From Anisakis pegreffii (Eukaryota; Nematoda; Chromadorea; Rhabditida; Anisakidae): DNA of 64,000 bases. Shown here piece by piece: positions 24,740-37,152 of the stretch. The translations under genes were made by a program, and so were the position numbers. The stretch spans positions 241,655-305,654 of the forward strand of contig JAPYMA010000240.1 in assembly GCA_035041965.1 (NCBI GenBank), read 5' to 3'. Each line of letters opens with the position of its first letter. The stretch's first letter is position 1. The notes under the pieces were generated by a model that did not search any database, was not told the origin of the DNA, and was given only the letters and a program-made list of their open reading frames with translations.

Positions 24740-27700
24740 GATTGTTCAGGGGGGGGAGGTTTGATGAAGGTGATGACAATTGGAATGTGGAAGTGAGATA
24801 TTCGCATGAGGGTAATGGTTTTCAAAGAGATCATTACAATAATCAACGTTGCAACAGAAAAAAACCACCGATCTAGGTGCAATTAACACAAACGAATAAG
24901 AAACACGAAATAGGACAACAAATAATGTTGTCACTTCGGAACACCTAAGAATTGAGGAGGCAACGATCCAACAGAGAATTATGTATGTGCTGGTATCATA
25001 ATAATAATATACACTCATTAAATGCATACAAACCCATACCAAAATTTTGCACCATCCTCATATACTGAATCGCTCTTCACCGTGTCAACACTGTGTTCGT
25101 TCGTATTTTGTAACTGAACTATAAAATTATGCGCAAAAAAAAATTGTCAATTGCCCAACCAACCAAAAACAATGCAATGGAATACACATGGAATCACGTT
25201 GCAATGAAACAACTGAATTAATGATTCTAGGTGAGTGGGAAACAAGAGAGGTGTAGAAGTACGGCAGATCATCTTAATTACTAACGGATTCTTTTGGAAT
25301 GGTTTATTAATGCCGTTTTTTTCGGTGCGGGTTTCAAATTTCAAATTCCATTATTTGTTCTATACATTGCATAGGCAACAGCACATGATTGATTAATGCA
25401 AAAAGCATTTTCTTTTCTCGTAATTTTAATTCGATTCCTAGAATCAAAGAATTCGAATTATTTCCTAGAGAAATTGTTTCAACGTCATAATTTGAAATTT
25501 CAGCTGGAGATTCCAAAGATCCATCATTATGCCGGCAACAGGAATTTTAGCAATGTACTCATTCAACTGGAACAGCCATGCAATAGTGTTTATTACTGCT
25601 GGCGTCATTAATATTAGTGGTACTATAATACTAACACATTAATTTCATTTGTTGTTTTCATATTTTTTGCAAAAAATTCACGTTTAATGCTCTGCTAGGC
25701 ATTCGCTCGACTAAATTTAATTGTGCGTTTGTTATTAAGACTGTTTTCATGTTTCATTGAATGTCAACTCTTTTTGTTGATTTGTCATTTTTTCGACTTT
25801 TCGCATTGTGTTGTCAGTTAATATAATTATGTTCTTGCTGGCTCAATTACTGTTTTTATTACTGTGAATATTACTGTGATTACTGTGAATATTACTGTGA
25901 TTGCTGTTTTTATTACTGTGAATCTGTAATTTGTCAGTACTAATTCACTATTCCTTGCATGATTGCCAATATGAGTGAGTCCATTGCCGGCAGCTGCTAC
26001 CGTCAACATTAATATTGCTGCTATTATCGTAATCATTGTTGCGTTCATTATTAGGAGTTTATTCGTAATTAAGGCAGTATTGCTTGAAGCAAAAACAACA
26101 TTGCTCATCAGCCGAATGAGAAGAAACACCATCATCCAAACATGCCCCGCAGCAAAACTCAAGCTCTCCATTCAAGTTTTTAGTCTAAGTTATTGCCTTA
26201 AAATTGTTTTCCACAAAATTTACTAATCAAATTTAGAACATTTCATTGACTCAACAAATTGCTTAAACGCTTCCATTAGCAAGTTTGAATTCGAGTTGCA
26301 AGAGTCGTCGAAAACTGATTTGAGAATACGGAAGATTAACTCGTAAAAATCCAACGACTTCAACTAAACTCCCAAACAATGAGCATTTTATGGATCTCAT
26401 TAGATTTCTAACAAGAAACCATCAAAATCGCTCTTTGTTGAATTTCACCTAACCTATGCCAGTTTTTTCCCTTTACGAAATTCCTCATCGGCAGTTATCA
26501 GTTTTGGAGAGCTGCGAATTTTATTTCGTAGAGCATATGTTTGCATAGGCTTTTTTGAAAAAACCAGCAAATAAACAAGAATGTGTTTATCTCATAAAGA
26601 GCATCAATGAAACTGAAAATAGTCACAGCAAATTACTCACAGCAAAAATTTGCACATGCTCGTTTTTTAGCACCGAATTTTTTTTGCGGTTATATTCTGT
26701 TGATTATTCTCTTATTTGCTGATTTAATTGAATTTGTTGGAAAGAGGTCACCACACACCGTTTTACGTTTTACGATCCATCGCAAATCGTCTCAGTCGTT
26801 TCTTTTTTTTTGTGTATCGCTTGGAGAGGTTTAATTTTCCGAATGAAACCAGCCAATTACAAGTTTTTCTTATGGCATCCGTGAATTCCATCACAATTTT
26901 CGTCAATTGAATTTCAACAACAGCGCAACACCAACGATGAGCGATGTCGTTTCGCGATTAATTCGTTTTCACACGCTCCATTGCCACAAATTTTTCGATT
27001 GGATTTCGGAATATTGTCGGAAAATATGATTTGCAGCGTTGTTTATCTAGTGATTTAATGTGATTTCGAAGACATCTTGTTCGATCCCGTAGAAAAGATT
27101 ACTTTTGCTGTGGAAAGTGACAGTTCACTCGTGCGCACAAACACTGTGCAGATTAGAAACCAGTTCGAAAGATTGTAAATAAATTACATGAAAATGAAGT
27201 TGGCAAAGCGTGCAATTTTATGTCTCAAAAATCAGTGCGCTTAGATTTTTTCGTTAACTTCATTCTTCTTGGAAGCAATGTTCATTTTTTCGGATGAGAG
27301 TGATTTTGAGTGCAATAATAGTAGAGGAAGGCCGTCACTCATTTTAGTGCTGCGAAAATTATGCGTTATTTTTCAGTCAAAAATTTCAATTGAACCTCAA
27401 CAATCGAGCAGACTTTTGACATAATGCAATTGAAAAGATTTCGTCGCACTGTTAATAGACTATATTTTCTAGTCGTGAAACTTTCAAATTACGAAAATAT
27501 ATGAAACGTGTGAACAAGACGAATTTCTTTGAATAACACCTTATGGATGGGCGATTCAATTGTGCGGCGGCTCAAATCTACTTATCCGATTCTGCAGTTG
27601 AACAATAACCCACCGCACTCATAGTAAGTGAATGAAAAGAAAACATTTTCGGGTCACTCGTAAACGCAGAATTTATCAATTATCATTCAACTATGAACCT

Positions 27701-28582
27701 TTCCAACAAGAGCGCGACTTCATTTGAAAGAAAAACATAAATCTTCGATGAGAAATGCTCACTACCAGTGATGAATCAACACTGCTAAAAGTAAGTGCTC
27801 ATTGCGGGAATATAGCAAATATCCTATGCAAGTATGATCAAGTGACTATCTGAACTTGCAATTGACAAGTGACTATCCGTGAATTCTTGAGCCCATAGGA
27901 AGAGGAGCATCTGAGTGATCTGAAAAGGATGCATAGCGATTATTGACGAAAAAAAAGTGAATTAAACAGCTCTTGAGGCCGTTTTGGAGGTTTATCAAGC
28001 GATTGAGCGTTTTTATCTGTGTTATAAATCTCTGTAGGTTTGCTTACTCCGTTATTTCTAAAAATACCACGGGTATCATTTTCATGCTGACTATATGAGC
28101 AAGATTGCTTGGTGATTCCATGATTTCTTTATGATACTAGGATGGAGCAGGTATCTATACTATCAGGATATATATTTGCGATTTATATTGCTCACTTCCA
28201 TAGATATATTCCAATGTTTAAAAAAAAATTTGTCAGACATCCTAGTGAAGCCATTGCACCGTCAAAATGCAGACAACATATCGATATTTTTTGTTTATTG
28301 ATGCGCTAACTTTTGAATTAGGAGCAGTGATAAGAGGTATAGGTGAATGTTAGTGAAATATGGGTAAGAATTTTGAGTGAAGAAACCGGAAATACACTTC
28401 ATACACTGCTGTCGTGTGCGATGAACGAACAATTTCAAACAATTTCGATGGAAATTTAAGGAGTAGCGCATTTAAGCCATTAATTGTGCAGTGAAAATAT
28501 TCGATATTCATTGCAAATTGTCAATTTTTTAAATTTCATGTTCATTATGTAAATTCCAGTCCTACATATGGTACATATATTG
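24740..28582. other. Intergenic region, no supported gene
   Basis: This is the promoter side of two divergent genes (21956-24579 minus and 28926 plus). I see no conserved exon. A TTACTGTGAATA-type tandem repeat lies at about 25846-25922. Open frames such as 25827-26226 arise from that repeat on both strands and are not credible genes. Confidence 0.5.
25846..25922. repeat. Short imperfect tandem repeat (TATTACTGTGAA)
   Basis: About six degenerate copies of a 12-bp unit alternate between TATTACTGTGAA and TATTACTGTGAT or TTTTTATTACTG. It is microsatellite-like, with no coding meaning. Confidence 0.8.
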
Positions 28583-28651
28583 AATGAGCTCATTTTTCGT
28601 AGACGACAATCGCCAAATCACATATTATCAAATACTATTTACGTACGTTGG
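28583..28651 (+). pseudogene. Displaced copy of Y-box exon 3 (5' part)
   Basis: These 69 bases match 30031-30099 at 66 positions. The match covers about 20 bp of intron, the TTTTTCGTAG acceptor and the first 49 bp of cold-shock exon 3. The copy sits about 275 bp upstream of the gene's first exon. Beyond 28651 the frame runs into unrelated sequence (LRTL then EVIG) and no coding continuation is seen. It is best read as a partial duplication of the exon, non-functional unless used as an upstream cryptic exon. Confidence 0.85.
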
Positions 28652-28925
28652 AGGTGATTGGATGCTCAAAAAAAAACTTGAAATTCGATTTCTTTGCTTA
28701 TTTGCATAGGGAATGCAAATTTCCCGGTTTGCTTTTGAATATTTCTGTGCAGTTGACTGGATATATGAGGATTGTGCTAGTCTACGTGGGATTCGTCTTT
28801 TTGGGTGGTTAGTTGAGTTCTTATAACGAAAAAATGGCGTATGACACTGTTTTAGATAGCAAATATCTTGTTAAGTGTTCGTGAAACTCAAGAATCAATC
28901 TTAAGTTGCGTGTACTTTCAGGTAA

Positions 28926-31900
28926 ATGTCGAATACAATACCAACGCATACACCTGAAAACAATGCAGGTGATATGAAGATTGAAAAGGTAAATTTGTCG
29001 TCGTCGTCGTTGCCTACAAAACACTCAACTCCATGCTTTCACATTTGCTCTGCATTGGGATCAAGGCGCCCGTTTCCAAAGCCTGAAGCTTCCTCGGGAT
29101 CAAGTTTCATCTCCAACTGATTGTGAGGCATAATACTGATGCCGATTTGGCTATGTCCTGATCGATCGCGTCACCTTCGGTTTCAATTGAGGCTTTCCGA
29201 GGCTCAGATGTGGAACTTCAGATGAACAGTGACACTCCTCTCATCTCTTGTTCGCTGACGTTGCCAAACAAGTTTCTTGAGCTTTTACGATTCAGTAATT
29301 TGAGAGCGAGTGAGCAAATTGCCGAGCGTTCTATCATAATACTATTGATGTGTTACGATGGCATTTTTTGATTTGAAATTCTCCAAATGGTGTATAAACG
29401 TGACTGAGAATGACTGCGTGTGCTCATTCTGAAGGTAAACAATACCGATGGATACGGTAATGAGCGTCAACAAAATTGGGAACTCAATGAAGCGTTCACA
29501 AAACCATTGATTGAAAAAGGTTCAGCTGCAAAATTCATACTTTATGAGCATATTTATACTGATAGTATTGCATGGCGAATGTGATATGCTTGATATGCTA
29601 CAACACACCTTGCTTTTTTACTTCAACTGGTAAGTCAAACAATATGAGAGTAAGGTGAGTGGAGTGTTTGGATGCAGGTTTAGATCTAGATCGTTTGTAA
29701 GATCACGATTGTGATCGTTTCCGAATGAAGATCGATCGCATCGATGATTAGTTTGCAGGTGTGACGGGAAAAGTTAAATGGTACAGTGTCAGATATCATT
29801 ATGGTTTTATTGCACGTGATGACGATCGAGCCAATGACGTTTTCGTTCATCAGGTAAAATAAATAATCGCTTGTTGATTCGCTGATTTCAGCCCATTTCC
29901 CCAGCCAATCCCCCAGCTATCTCAATTTTTGCTCACTTACAAAACTTTTCAGTGAAATTAGATCCCGATTCAAATAACGAAAGTTGAGTTGTACACGAAG
30001 TTAGGAAGCATTTCTTAGTTACTCTCACTAAATGAGCTTATTTTTCGTAGACGGCAATCGCCAAATCACGTATTATCAAATACTATTTACGTACGTTGGG
30101 TGATGGTGAAGAGGTTGTCTTCGACATCGTCAAAGGGAAACAAGGACCTGAGGCTGCGAATGTCACTGGACCAGATGGAGCACCGGTTTGCTGCTTAGTC
30201 TCTACCATTCAGATATAGCTGATTCGGAGTGCAGCTGAACAAATGGAATATAAATATGTGAAAACCTCACAGATTTGAAATTTAAAAGCAATGTTTATCG
30301 TCTAGCTGCAGTGAGCGATGGTTGTTCCCAGCTGCTGTTGCTAAATCGTGAAGATCGAAGTGAATCATTGCAACACTACACTGAGTTCTAGGCTTGAAAT
30401 GGAGTTTTTCAACAAAGGTTCAGCTGTTCGGAATTTTTGCAGGTGCGTGGCAGTCGATTTGCAGTATTGTATCGTCGGCGAATGGGTATAAATCGCGCTA
30501 GGCGTTGGCGTGATCCAACGACGATGCCATTCGATGCACCATTGCAAAGATGTTTGATTTGTTCTTCTGTACATTTTCGAATCTAAATTATAGTCATTTC
30601 TCGCGTCAGGCTAGAAAATACGCTGAGTTAAAGATTTTTTGAGAAAGTTTCGTCGAGAGCCTATGGGGAGTTAATCGTACCGTTTAGCTTTCTACCTTTA
30701 CCTTTAGGGGATCGAAGGCCGATGAATCGTCGTCGTCGTTTGTTATCGGCGCGTGCTCGTCGCGATTCTGTTAAGGGAAATCTGGAACCGCCACAATATC
30801 GTGATGGAGCTTACGATGGTAAGGAAATGATGATGATGATGGGTAATGGCTTGGCAAATAACGGCGCGTATCGAAGACGAGTCCGTAACTTCAGAGGTTC
30901 GTCCGTCGATTTTTTGAAGCTTGAATTCTGTTCGGATTCTTTCGTTCTCACCATTTGTGTCGCCATGTACAGTTGCTATTCATTTAGCTTAAAAAACAAC
31001 ATTTTCTTCAACAACATATACAGATCAGCGACAGAGAAGCCACGAGCTTGTGAGCAAATTGCAAACATGCTCATGCTCACGAGCGTGGAATGTGACTGAG
31101 TAAAGATAAATTCATTTTTATCATGAACAATGAGCTGGCAACTGTGGGTGAACTCGTGAGTATTAAGCATGAGAAGTTGGAGATTTCCGCTCATGTTGTA
31201 GGCAGCAAATGGGCAGAAACTTTTCTAAACATTTTCTATTACCAATACAGACAATACAGATAATTAGGAAGTTTGGTTCTGACAACGTGATCTGATTTCA
31301 ATGGATTGGGGATCATTATGGCAGAATAAGGAGAGATTCCAAGATTGAAATGATCAAGAGAATTGATCATGTGAAGTGAATTTCAATTGATCGTATGGCA
31401 GGCGATTCCAAGTGTGAATTGATTACGTTAAATATGGAATGAGAAGAATTTGTTTCAGCTCGTCGTTACAACAATAGAACAGATTTCAATGATGTGGGCG
31501 ATTTGGAAAAAGATTCTGGAGCAGGCGATTATAAGAGTGAAATGATGAGAAGTAAACAGCTTGGTAATCCAACAGAGCAAGGACTGCTGAGTCAGGGCGA
31601 GGGTAGTTATGGGGATATGCACAAGAACACGGAACGTTTTGGTGCTGGTGCAAGACGTGCGAACTGTATCTAACTTTAACTTGTTACTTAACTTTAAACT
31701 TTCCCTTTTCTTTCTTCTTCTGAAGGATGATTTCACAGAGCTGAAAATTCGGTTTACAGAGGTTTTTGAAGAGATTTTATCTAGCATCGGAAATATTCGC
31801 CATGGTTGATCATGTATGACACAACAATAAGTTCAGTCTTAAAAAATAATAGAATAACTGAAAATTGATGCTGTTAACTTCAGGCGGTCAGAGACGTCGT

Positions 31901-32143
31901 ACGGGTACGGAAAGCGATGCGAACGATGCAGCAGTGGATGAGATAACGGAGAAAACGAGAACGCAGTTGACGATTCAGGATGAAAAATTATCAGTTAAAG
32001 CTGATAAAATGAACAGTCGAGATCTGGAGAGTGATGAAAAGACATTGATTGAAAAAGGTGATAAAGAGTTGAGTGATAAACAAAGCAATATCTACCAGAG
32101 TTGTGGTGGTGATAAAGCAAAAGGGGACGGAAAATCTAATTAA
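28926..32143 (+). CDS. Y-box (cold-shock domain) RNA-binding protein, CEY family
   Basis: Exons: 28926-28968, 29759-29853, 30051-30185, 30443-30551, 30708-30896, 31459-31665, 31884-32143. All are in phase (1038 nt, 345 aa). The cold-shock domain spans about 16-91: GKVKWYS at 18-24, RNP1-like YHYGFIAR at 27-34, RNP2 VFVHQ at 42-46, then [16 protein letters not shown] and the conserved VTGPDGAP at 84-91. Residues 92-190 are Arg-rich ([12 protein letters not shown]), as in Y-box proteins that package mRNA. The last 85 residues are rich in Lys, Asp and Glu. Its expected role is binding cytoplasmic, often germline, mRNA and controlling translation. The ATG lies 4 nt after a TTTCAG, a likely spliced-leader acceptor. 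Exon 1 has a second strong donor after 28988 (AAG|GTAAAT), which would keep frame only with an acceptor at 29750. Donors at 30551 and 31665 are weak, so the C-terminal half is less certain than the cold-shock domain. Which CEY paralogue this is cannot be told. Confidence 0.9.
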
Positions 32144-32491
32144 AGAGAGGAATTTTGATTACGAATTCTCTTAAGATGACAATTACGGATCTATTTTGAG
32201 TTCCAAATTGAGTATTCAATAACGAAAACGAGTACCTAGTTTAAGCCCAGAACATCGAATGTTCGATTAAAATGGGTCGAAATTTGAATTAAATAATAGT
32301 CAGAACATTGTTTTCATGTGCCTATGGAGGCAAATGTCAGTGTGTTTAGTACTTGTTGTTGTTGCTCGTGTTAATTGAGCAGTATTTATGTTTCATTCGA
32401 GAGAGAAACCGATGAAAATTTGATATGAAATCATTGCGGTGGTGATGATAATAATGGTTATTCCGTTTTATTGTTTAATTTTGATGATGTG

Positions 32492-32497
32492 AATAAA
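32492..32497 (+). terminator. Poly(A) signal AATAAA of the Y-box gene
   Basis: A canonical AATAAA lies about 350 nt after the stop codon at 32143, and no nearer one is present. It is followed by T-rich sequence. Cleavage would be expected 10-25 nt downstream. Confidence 0.6.
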
Positions 32498-32649
32498 AGT
32501 CGAAACTTTTTTCATGACTATTTTCATGCATTTGTTGAGATATTACTGTGATAACGTGGCCATATTGATGATCTCAATCAGTAAGTATTAAAATGTAATA
32601 TAAAGAATCAAACATCCAAATAGATCAATAGACTTTTCTTAAAAGACCG

Positions 32650-32930
32650 TATCTGCTTGCCGAGTTACTCGCTTAGACGATGATCCCCACACTCGGGTGC
32701 TCCATTATCCCCTTCGATGATCTGGCAGGCCGTCATTACTGATCCCCCCCCACCTCAGGCTACAGTAACTTACCATTGCCATGCATAACTTTAGAACTAA
32801 TTTCCCGATCCAGTCCAGTTCCCCTGACACCCCTGAATCACCCCAAAACGGGTGATATCCCTCACTCATGAGGACCCCTGTCTTAGAGGGTTGACTAATT
32901 CACCATTCACTCTAAACTCAGATATTTCTT
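32650..32930. other. C-rich block between convergent genes
   Basis: This interval is conspicuously C-rich on the plus strand (runs such as ATCCCCCCCCACC, CCAGTTCCCCTGACACCCC) and clearly higher in GC than its flanks. It has no open frame of note and no inverted ends that I can see. It lies between the convergent 3' ends of the Y-box and lectin genes. It could be an inserted repeat. Confidence 0.5.
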
Positions 32931-33018
32931 CGTGGAGTAGTTATGAATTATTTATCAGAATTTCCTGTTCTAGGAGTCTTTATGATTTGAAGTAACGGAG
33001 TGAAACCAACAAATTGAT

Positions 33019-33034
33019 TTTATTACATTTTATT
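33019..33034 (-). terminator. Poly(A) signals of the C-type lectin gene
   Basis: Two AATAAA hexamers read on the minus strand at 33019-33024 and 33029-33034, about 270 nt beyond the lectin stop codon. They are the first such signals downstream of that gene. Confidence 0.55.
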
Positions 33035-33300
33035 TGCGCAACATTATTGTCATTGGTCAGAAAAAGTGAACAAACATAAACTTTCGAGCATACTGTCTTT
33101 CAAAGCATAATGTAAGCAGCACAAGTACTCAGGTTCGGACTTATATAAGAATAACATCAAATCGTGAAAGAGGAATTTTTGAATCTTTCAAACTATTGAA
33201 TTCAACAACAGATCTCTTCAGAAACGTTTTTCCAATAGTTCATCTTCATGATTTTCATGACCTGATGACCACATACACACACAAGAGATTCCGAACTGTC

Positions 33301-35435
33301 TCAGAGGGGCATCTTGCAGATGAATCCGTCCAGCGGTGACCATGCTCCCTCACATCCAGCATCATCCCATAATCCAGTGTTCCCCACCCAATTCACTAGT
33401 ACACACCTGACCGGTATCGTATTACCGCAACACTTGTCCGGTTGAGTTGGACGCCATCTGAAGAACGTTGCAGGGGAGCCGGTTGTGTACGTCCAAATAT
33501 CACCAACCAAGATCAAACCGATCCAGTAGGTTGTCACAGTGTTGTTTAGTGCGAGTGCTGCAATGAAAACATTCACTTTATTCTGTGACCGTCGCATATG
33601 ACTTCGTCTTATTCGGAATCCATAGATTCGAGTACGGACCACGCCAGCTTAAACCATCGAAAGAGGACAACTCATCATGCGGTTACCTCCAGATGACGGT
33701 TTTTTGTTCTATAAGAATTTTTGATACACATGAATTGCTGAATTAAAATAAGTTCTGCGATCATAGCTTAGCCAAATGAACTCATATTAGGTGTCATCTA
33801 GTGATGACAAGTGCTCAAAATTTGCTACGGAGGATGACTGAAAATTTGGGGTTCGATAGAGTGTCGAACATCGAATGGCACTGCATCATGTAGTTGAATG
33901 CCGATCAGAACCGTCGTAATTATTCCTGGCAATCGGCAGATCGTCGAATGTTTCGGTAGCCAGCGATTTGTCGAGCGAATTCAAACCGGCTGAATGGATG
34001 AACATTCCGGGAGATCTCGTTCCGTCACGATGCCGGTGACCAAAACATTTGGTGATTTGGTCGTGAATCCAAGCGCCGACTTCTGCATTCGACCACCTGT
34101 CGCTACCAACGCTACTCTCATGCAAATATTCCACGGAACGGATGGTTTTTGATTGTGTTTTACTGAGCATTGGTATTTTCAGTTTAAATGCGAAATGGTG
34201 ATTCTATACGATAGACATATCGAGAACGTACCATTAACTCGAATCGCTTCATCTTCACTATCGAAAGATACGACCTGTGAATTGAACGCTGTGCATGTTT
34301 GAGTTGCAGTTTGGTAGTTGACTGTTCCACGATTCTGAACAGGATCAGATTCGTTCAAGTGTTTAAACATTTCTTTGCTTAGTCACCAGAACTGTGGATT
34401 TCCTCGTCCAATGCAATTATTTACCGACTTGCAACTGTTCGACTCACGACGGCTCATAATAGGACATTGAACGATAGCAATACAATAGCAAAGAGTAAAA
34501 TAATCAATTGTTAAAGTAATTTGTTCTTCTCGGAATCTTTCTTAATTCCGATATCTGTACATGCATTACCTATGATGAACTCACCAATAAATAGCAATTG
34601 TTTCCAATACGATGCCATCCACTCGGGCACTCTCTACGGAGAACAAAATTATCGCAGTAGCAATTACGACCGTTATATGTCCAACCCTCAGGACATACTG
34701 AATTTATTCATAATATCTTAGTAAAGCAAAATATGATTCTAACAATGAGTGAAGATAACGTATTGATTTGGCTGCTTAATAAAGCATTTCTTAATAAAGT
34801 AACGAAAATAAAGCATTCTAAAAGATCACTTTCGCTTGATGTTTTGCGAGGACGTGGAATGATAAAATATTTCCACTTTGTAATGATAATGATAAAATGA
34901 AGCATTCATAAACAACAACACTTTAATGATGAAAACAATTTCAGTTTCCATTATACGTGAAAAGAGAATTCCTCACCTGGTTTGGTGAATCATGCAATTA
35001 ATGGGAACTGAACAACTGATGTACAGAAACAAAGCGATCCGTCTTTCGTGAATCCGAATGGACAATCATCAGAGCCTGTAAATTCGCTTTTAGCACCGCA
35101 TCTAGTCCACACCACTTCACCAGTGGCAATATTTAACACTGAAGAGAAACCCTCTTCATCGACGGATGAAGACCTCATCATTTGTGAATTATTCCCAGAA
35201 AGTTTTTCTTAGCCATAGGAAATTCAGTGAAGAGAGTTCTAACGGAATCTGAATTCGCTCTCAACGTAGAGAGTTGCTTTCCTCACTGAATAAAACTGTT
35301 ATTGTCATAAGGCTTAATGTATACAGAAGTAAACAAGGTCAAGGAAGTCTGGAACTCACGTGCTGATGCTAAGCCACATGTGGTCATAAGAATAATGACT
35401 GTAACACTGACGAATGAAAAAAGCGCAAAAATCAT
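33301..35435 (-). CDS. Secreted C-type lectin with QPD motif
   Basis: Exons on the minus strand: 35360-35435, 35025-35138, 34585-34697, 34232-34334, 33301-33557. All are in phase (663 nt, 220 aa). Residues 1-25 are a signal peptide (MIFALFSFVSVTVIILM). Residues 26-86 form a Cys-containing N-terminal segment (DCPFGF, CPEGWTYNGRNCYC). The C-type lectin domain runs from C87 (CPSGWHRIGNNCY) to C216 (GFICKM), with the core WIGL at 147-150 and the C204/C216 ends. The calcium/sugar site shows QPD at 174-176 and WDD at 199-201. In the family QPD tends to go with galactose-type and EPN with mannose-type binding. Secreted lectins in nematodes act in innate immunity or, in parasites, at the host interface. 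The last intron (33558-34231) contains a 94-codon open frame that is not needed by the model. Confidence in the domain is high, in exon 2 moderate. Confidence 0.87.
34415..34464 (+). repeat. Dispersed repeat, copy 1 (lectin intron)
   Basis: About 50 bp are shared with 36521-36570 in the same orientation, through the words GACTTGC, ACTGTTC and CTCATAATAGGA. A second pair, 34911-34960 and 36307-36356, shares AACAACAACACT, GATGATGAAAA-type sequence and ACGTGA. Together they show that the lectin intron region and the DNA upstream of the gene contain diverged copies of one element or an old local duplication. Confidence 0.55.
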
Positions 35436-36306
35436 CGTTAAGTCTAGAGTGAAAGGAATTCGTTGGATAGGTAGCTATCACAGTACTGTTGAATAAATGG
35501 AATGATAGTATAGTGGCTTCCAGATAGACTTTTAATAATTTTGAATCCGTTGCTATTCATGGCATGGATAACTGTCGCTTTGCTGCAGCGATTTTGTACT
35601 TTCAAAAATGACGTTTTGTTTTGGCTCCAATTGTGCAAACTGTCTAAATTCATTCCTGCCTATCACCTTTTTAGATTTATTGATTGTTATTATTATTATC
35701 ATTATTGCTATGATTACTTTACTATTTGTTGTCATATGGCTATCGTTTAATATCTCCATGATTTTCATTCTCCGTGGTATCTTTGCTATCAGTGTTGCTA
35801 AAATAACTCAGCTTGTCGAAATCCATAACGGTTGAAAACGGTGTTACATTTGTACGGATCACTTGAATCGCTTACAATTTATCACATTTTGTTCAGTTCC
35901 TCTTCAACCGTAATCTCTTCATATCGGTGATTTTGAAGTGCTTCGAGTTTCTAAATCTCAGAATTCCAAATCCAAATCAATTCCAAATCCAAATCAATTT
36001 CAAATCCAAAGCCACGAAAATTTCGCCTCATTGGCTCTCATTCGATATCAATTCCCTTCGTTCGCAGTATCAATGACTCTTCGAATCTATTGCTTTTCGG
36101 CAGTGTTAGTGATCCGAATTTTGACAGTCTGCGCCTGCATGCATTTGAACGCTCCTCTCCAATCGCCGTGTTAACGAGTGTGCAACAGCAAAACCGAATG
36201 ATTGAACGTATGCTGATTGAGAGTTTGCTCGCGAATGCATATGATCAATACGATTGATAAAACTGTCAACTGATCACATACGAAGAAATTTGAATAATTC
36301 CGAATG

Positions 36307-36570
36307 AACAACAACACTGTGATGATGAAAATATTTCCAGTTTTCATTGCACGTGAAATGGTATCACTTTCAATAAGAGTTTGCGGAATATTAATTTCGA
36401 AAGAAGTATCACGAAGTTTTCAAAGTTTTTTTAGATTGAAAGCAGTAAGATTGAACTGAACTGATTGCAGTTCGTTTCGATCACGAAGTTTTTCAAGTGA
36501 CTCTGAGTTTTCTCCAACATAATTATTTGCTGACTTGCGACTGTTCCACTGACGACAACTCATAATAGGA
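36307..36570 (+). repeat. Dispersed repeat, copy 2
   Basis: Both halves of this interval resemble segments in or near the lectin gene (34911-34960 and 34415-34464), but in swapped order and with different spacing. It is best read as a rearranged, decayed duplicate. No intact lectin exon is present in it. Confidence 0.45.
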
Positions 36571-37152
36571 TGGAGTTTCCCACGAAAAAAAAGTTTTTCT
36601 CCTAGAAGCAACCAAAACAAAATCCAAGAATCAAACTTGTCAAAATTGTCCTTATGTAATAATAGTATGAACTAATCAAATTGAGCTATAATGTTACCAT
36701 AGTGATAGACATCCAGGTGAAATCCGGTTATTTCGGCGAGCCGTAACATTTATCACTCGACGCGTCGTCAGAATGCTATCATATACTTTCGCTATTTTAA
36801 AACTACTTCATTAGTCAGGAAGGTGTGTGTTTGAATCCATGTGATAGTCATCTTACTTATTCCTCATTACAATTCCATCTTTAATCTAACGAGCCTAGTC
36901 TTTGGTAATGTGACAGCCAGAATGAAATTGTTGTCTGAGATAAAGCAAAGAAATTCGACTCTAAGTCGCTATTTTGGGTTTCATAACGAAAGTGTGAGCA
37001 TAGCATGAAGGTGGGAATATATGAGCACAGTCTCAAGTGATCTCAACTTATCACATTACACTATTAAGCATAAACACTCTGTTGTTCTATAGAAGCAACC
37101 GTATCGCCTAAAAAGCGCAAAAAACCTATGAAATAGGGGAAACTCCATAACT

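Noticed and set aside
36836..36880. Possible tRNA T-loop-like TTTGAATCC word
   Set aside because: No matching acceptor, D or anticodon stems could be built around it; no tRNA was found elsewhere by eye either.
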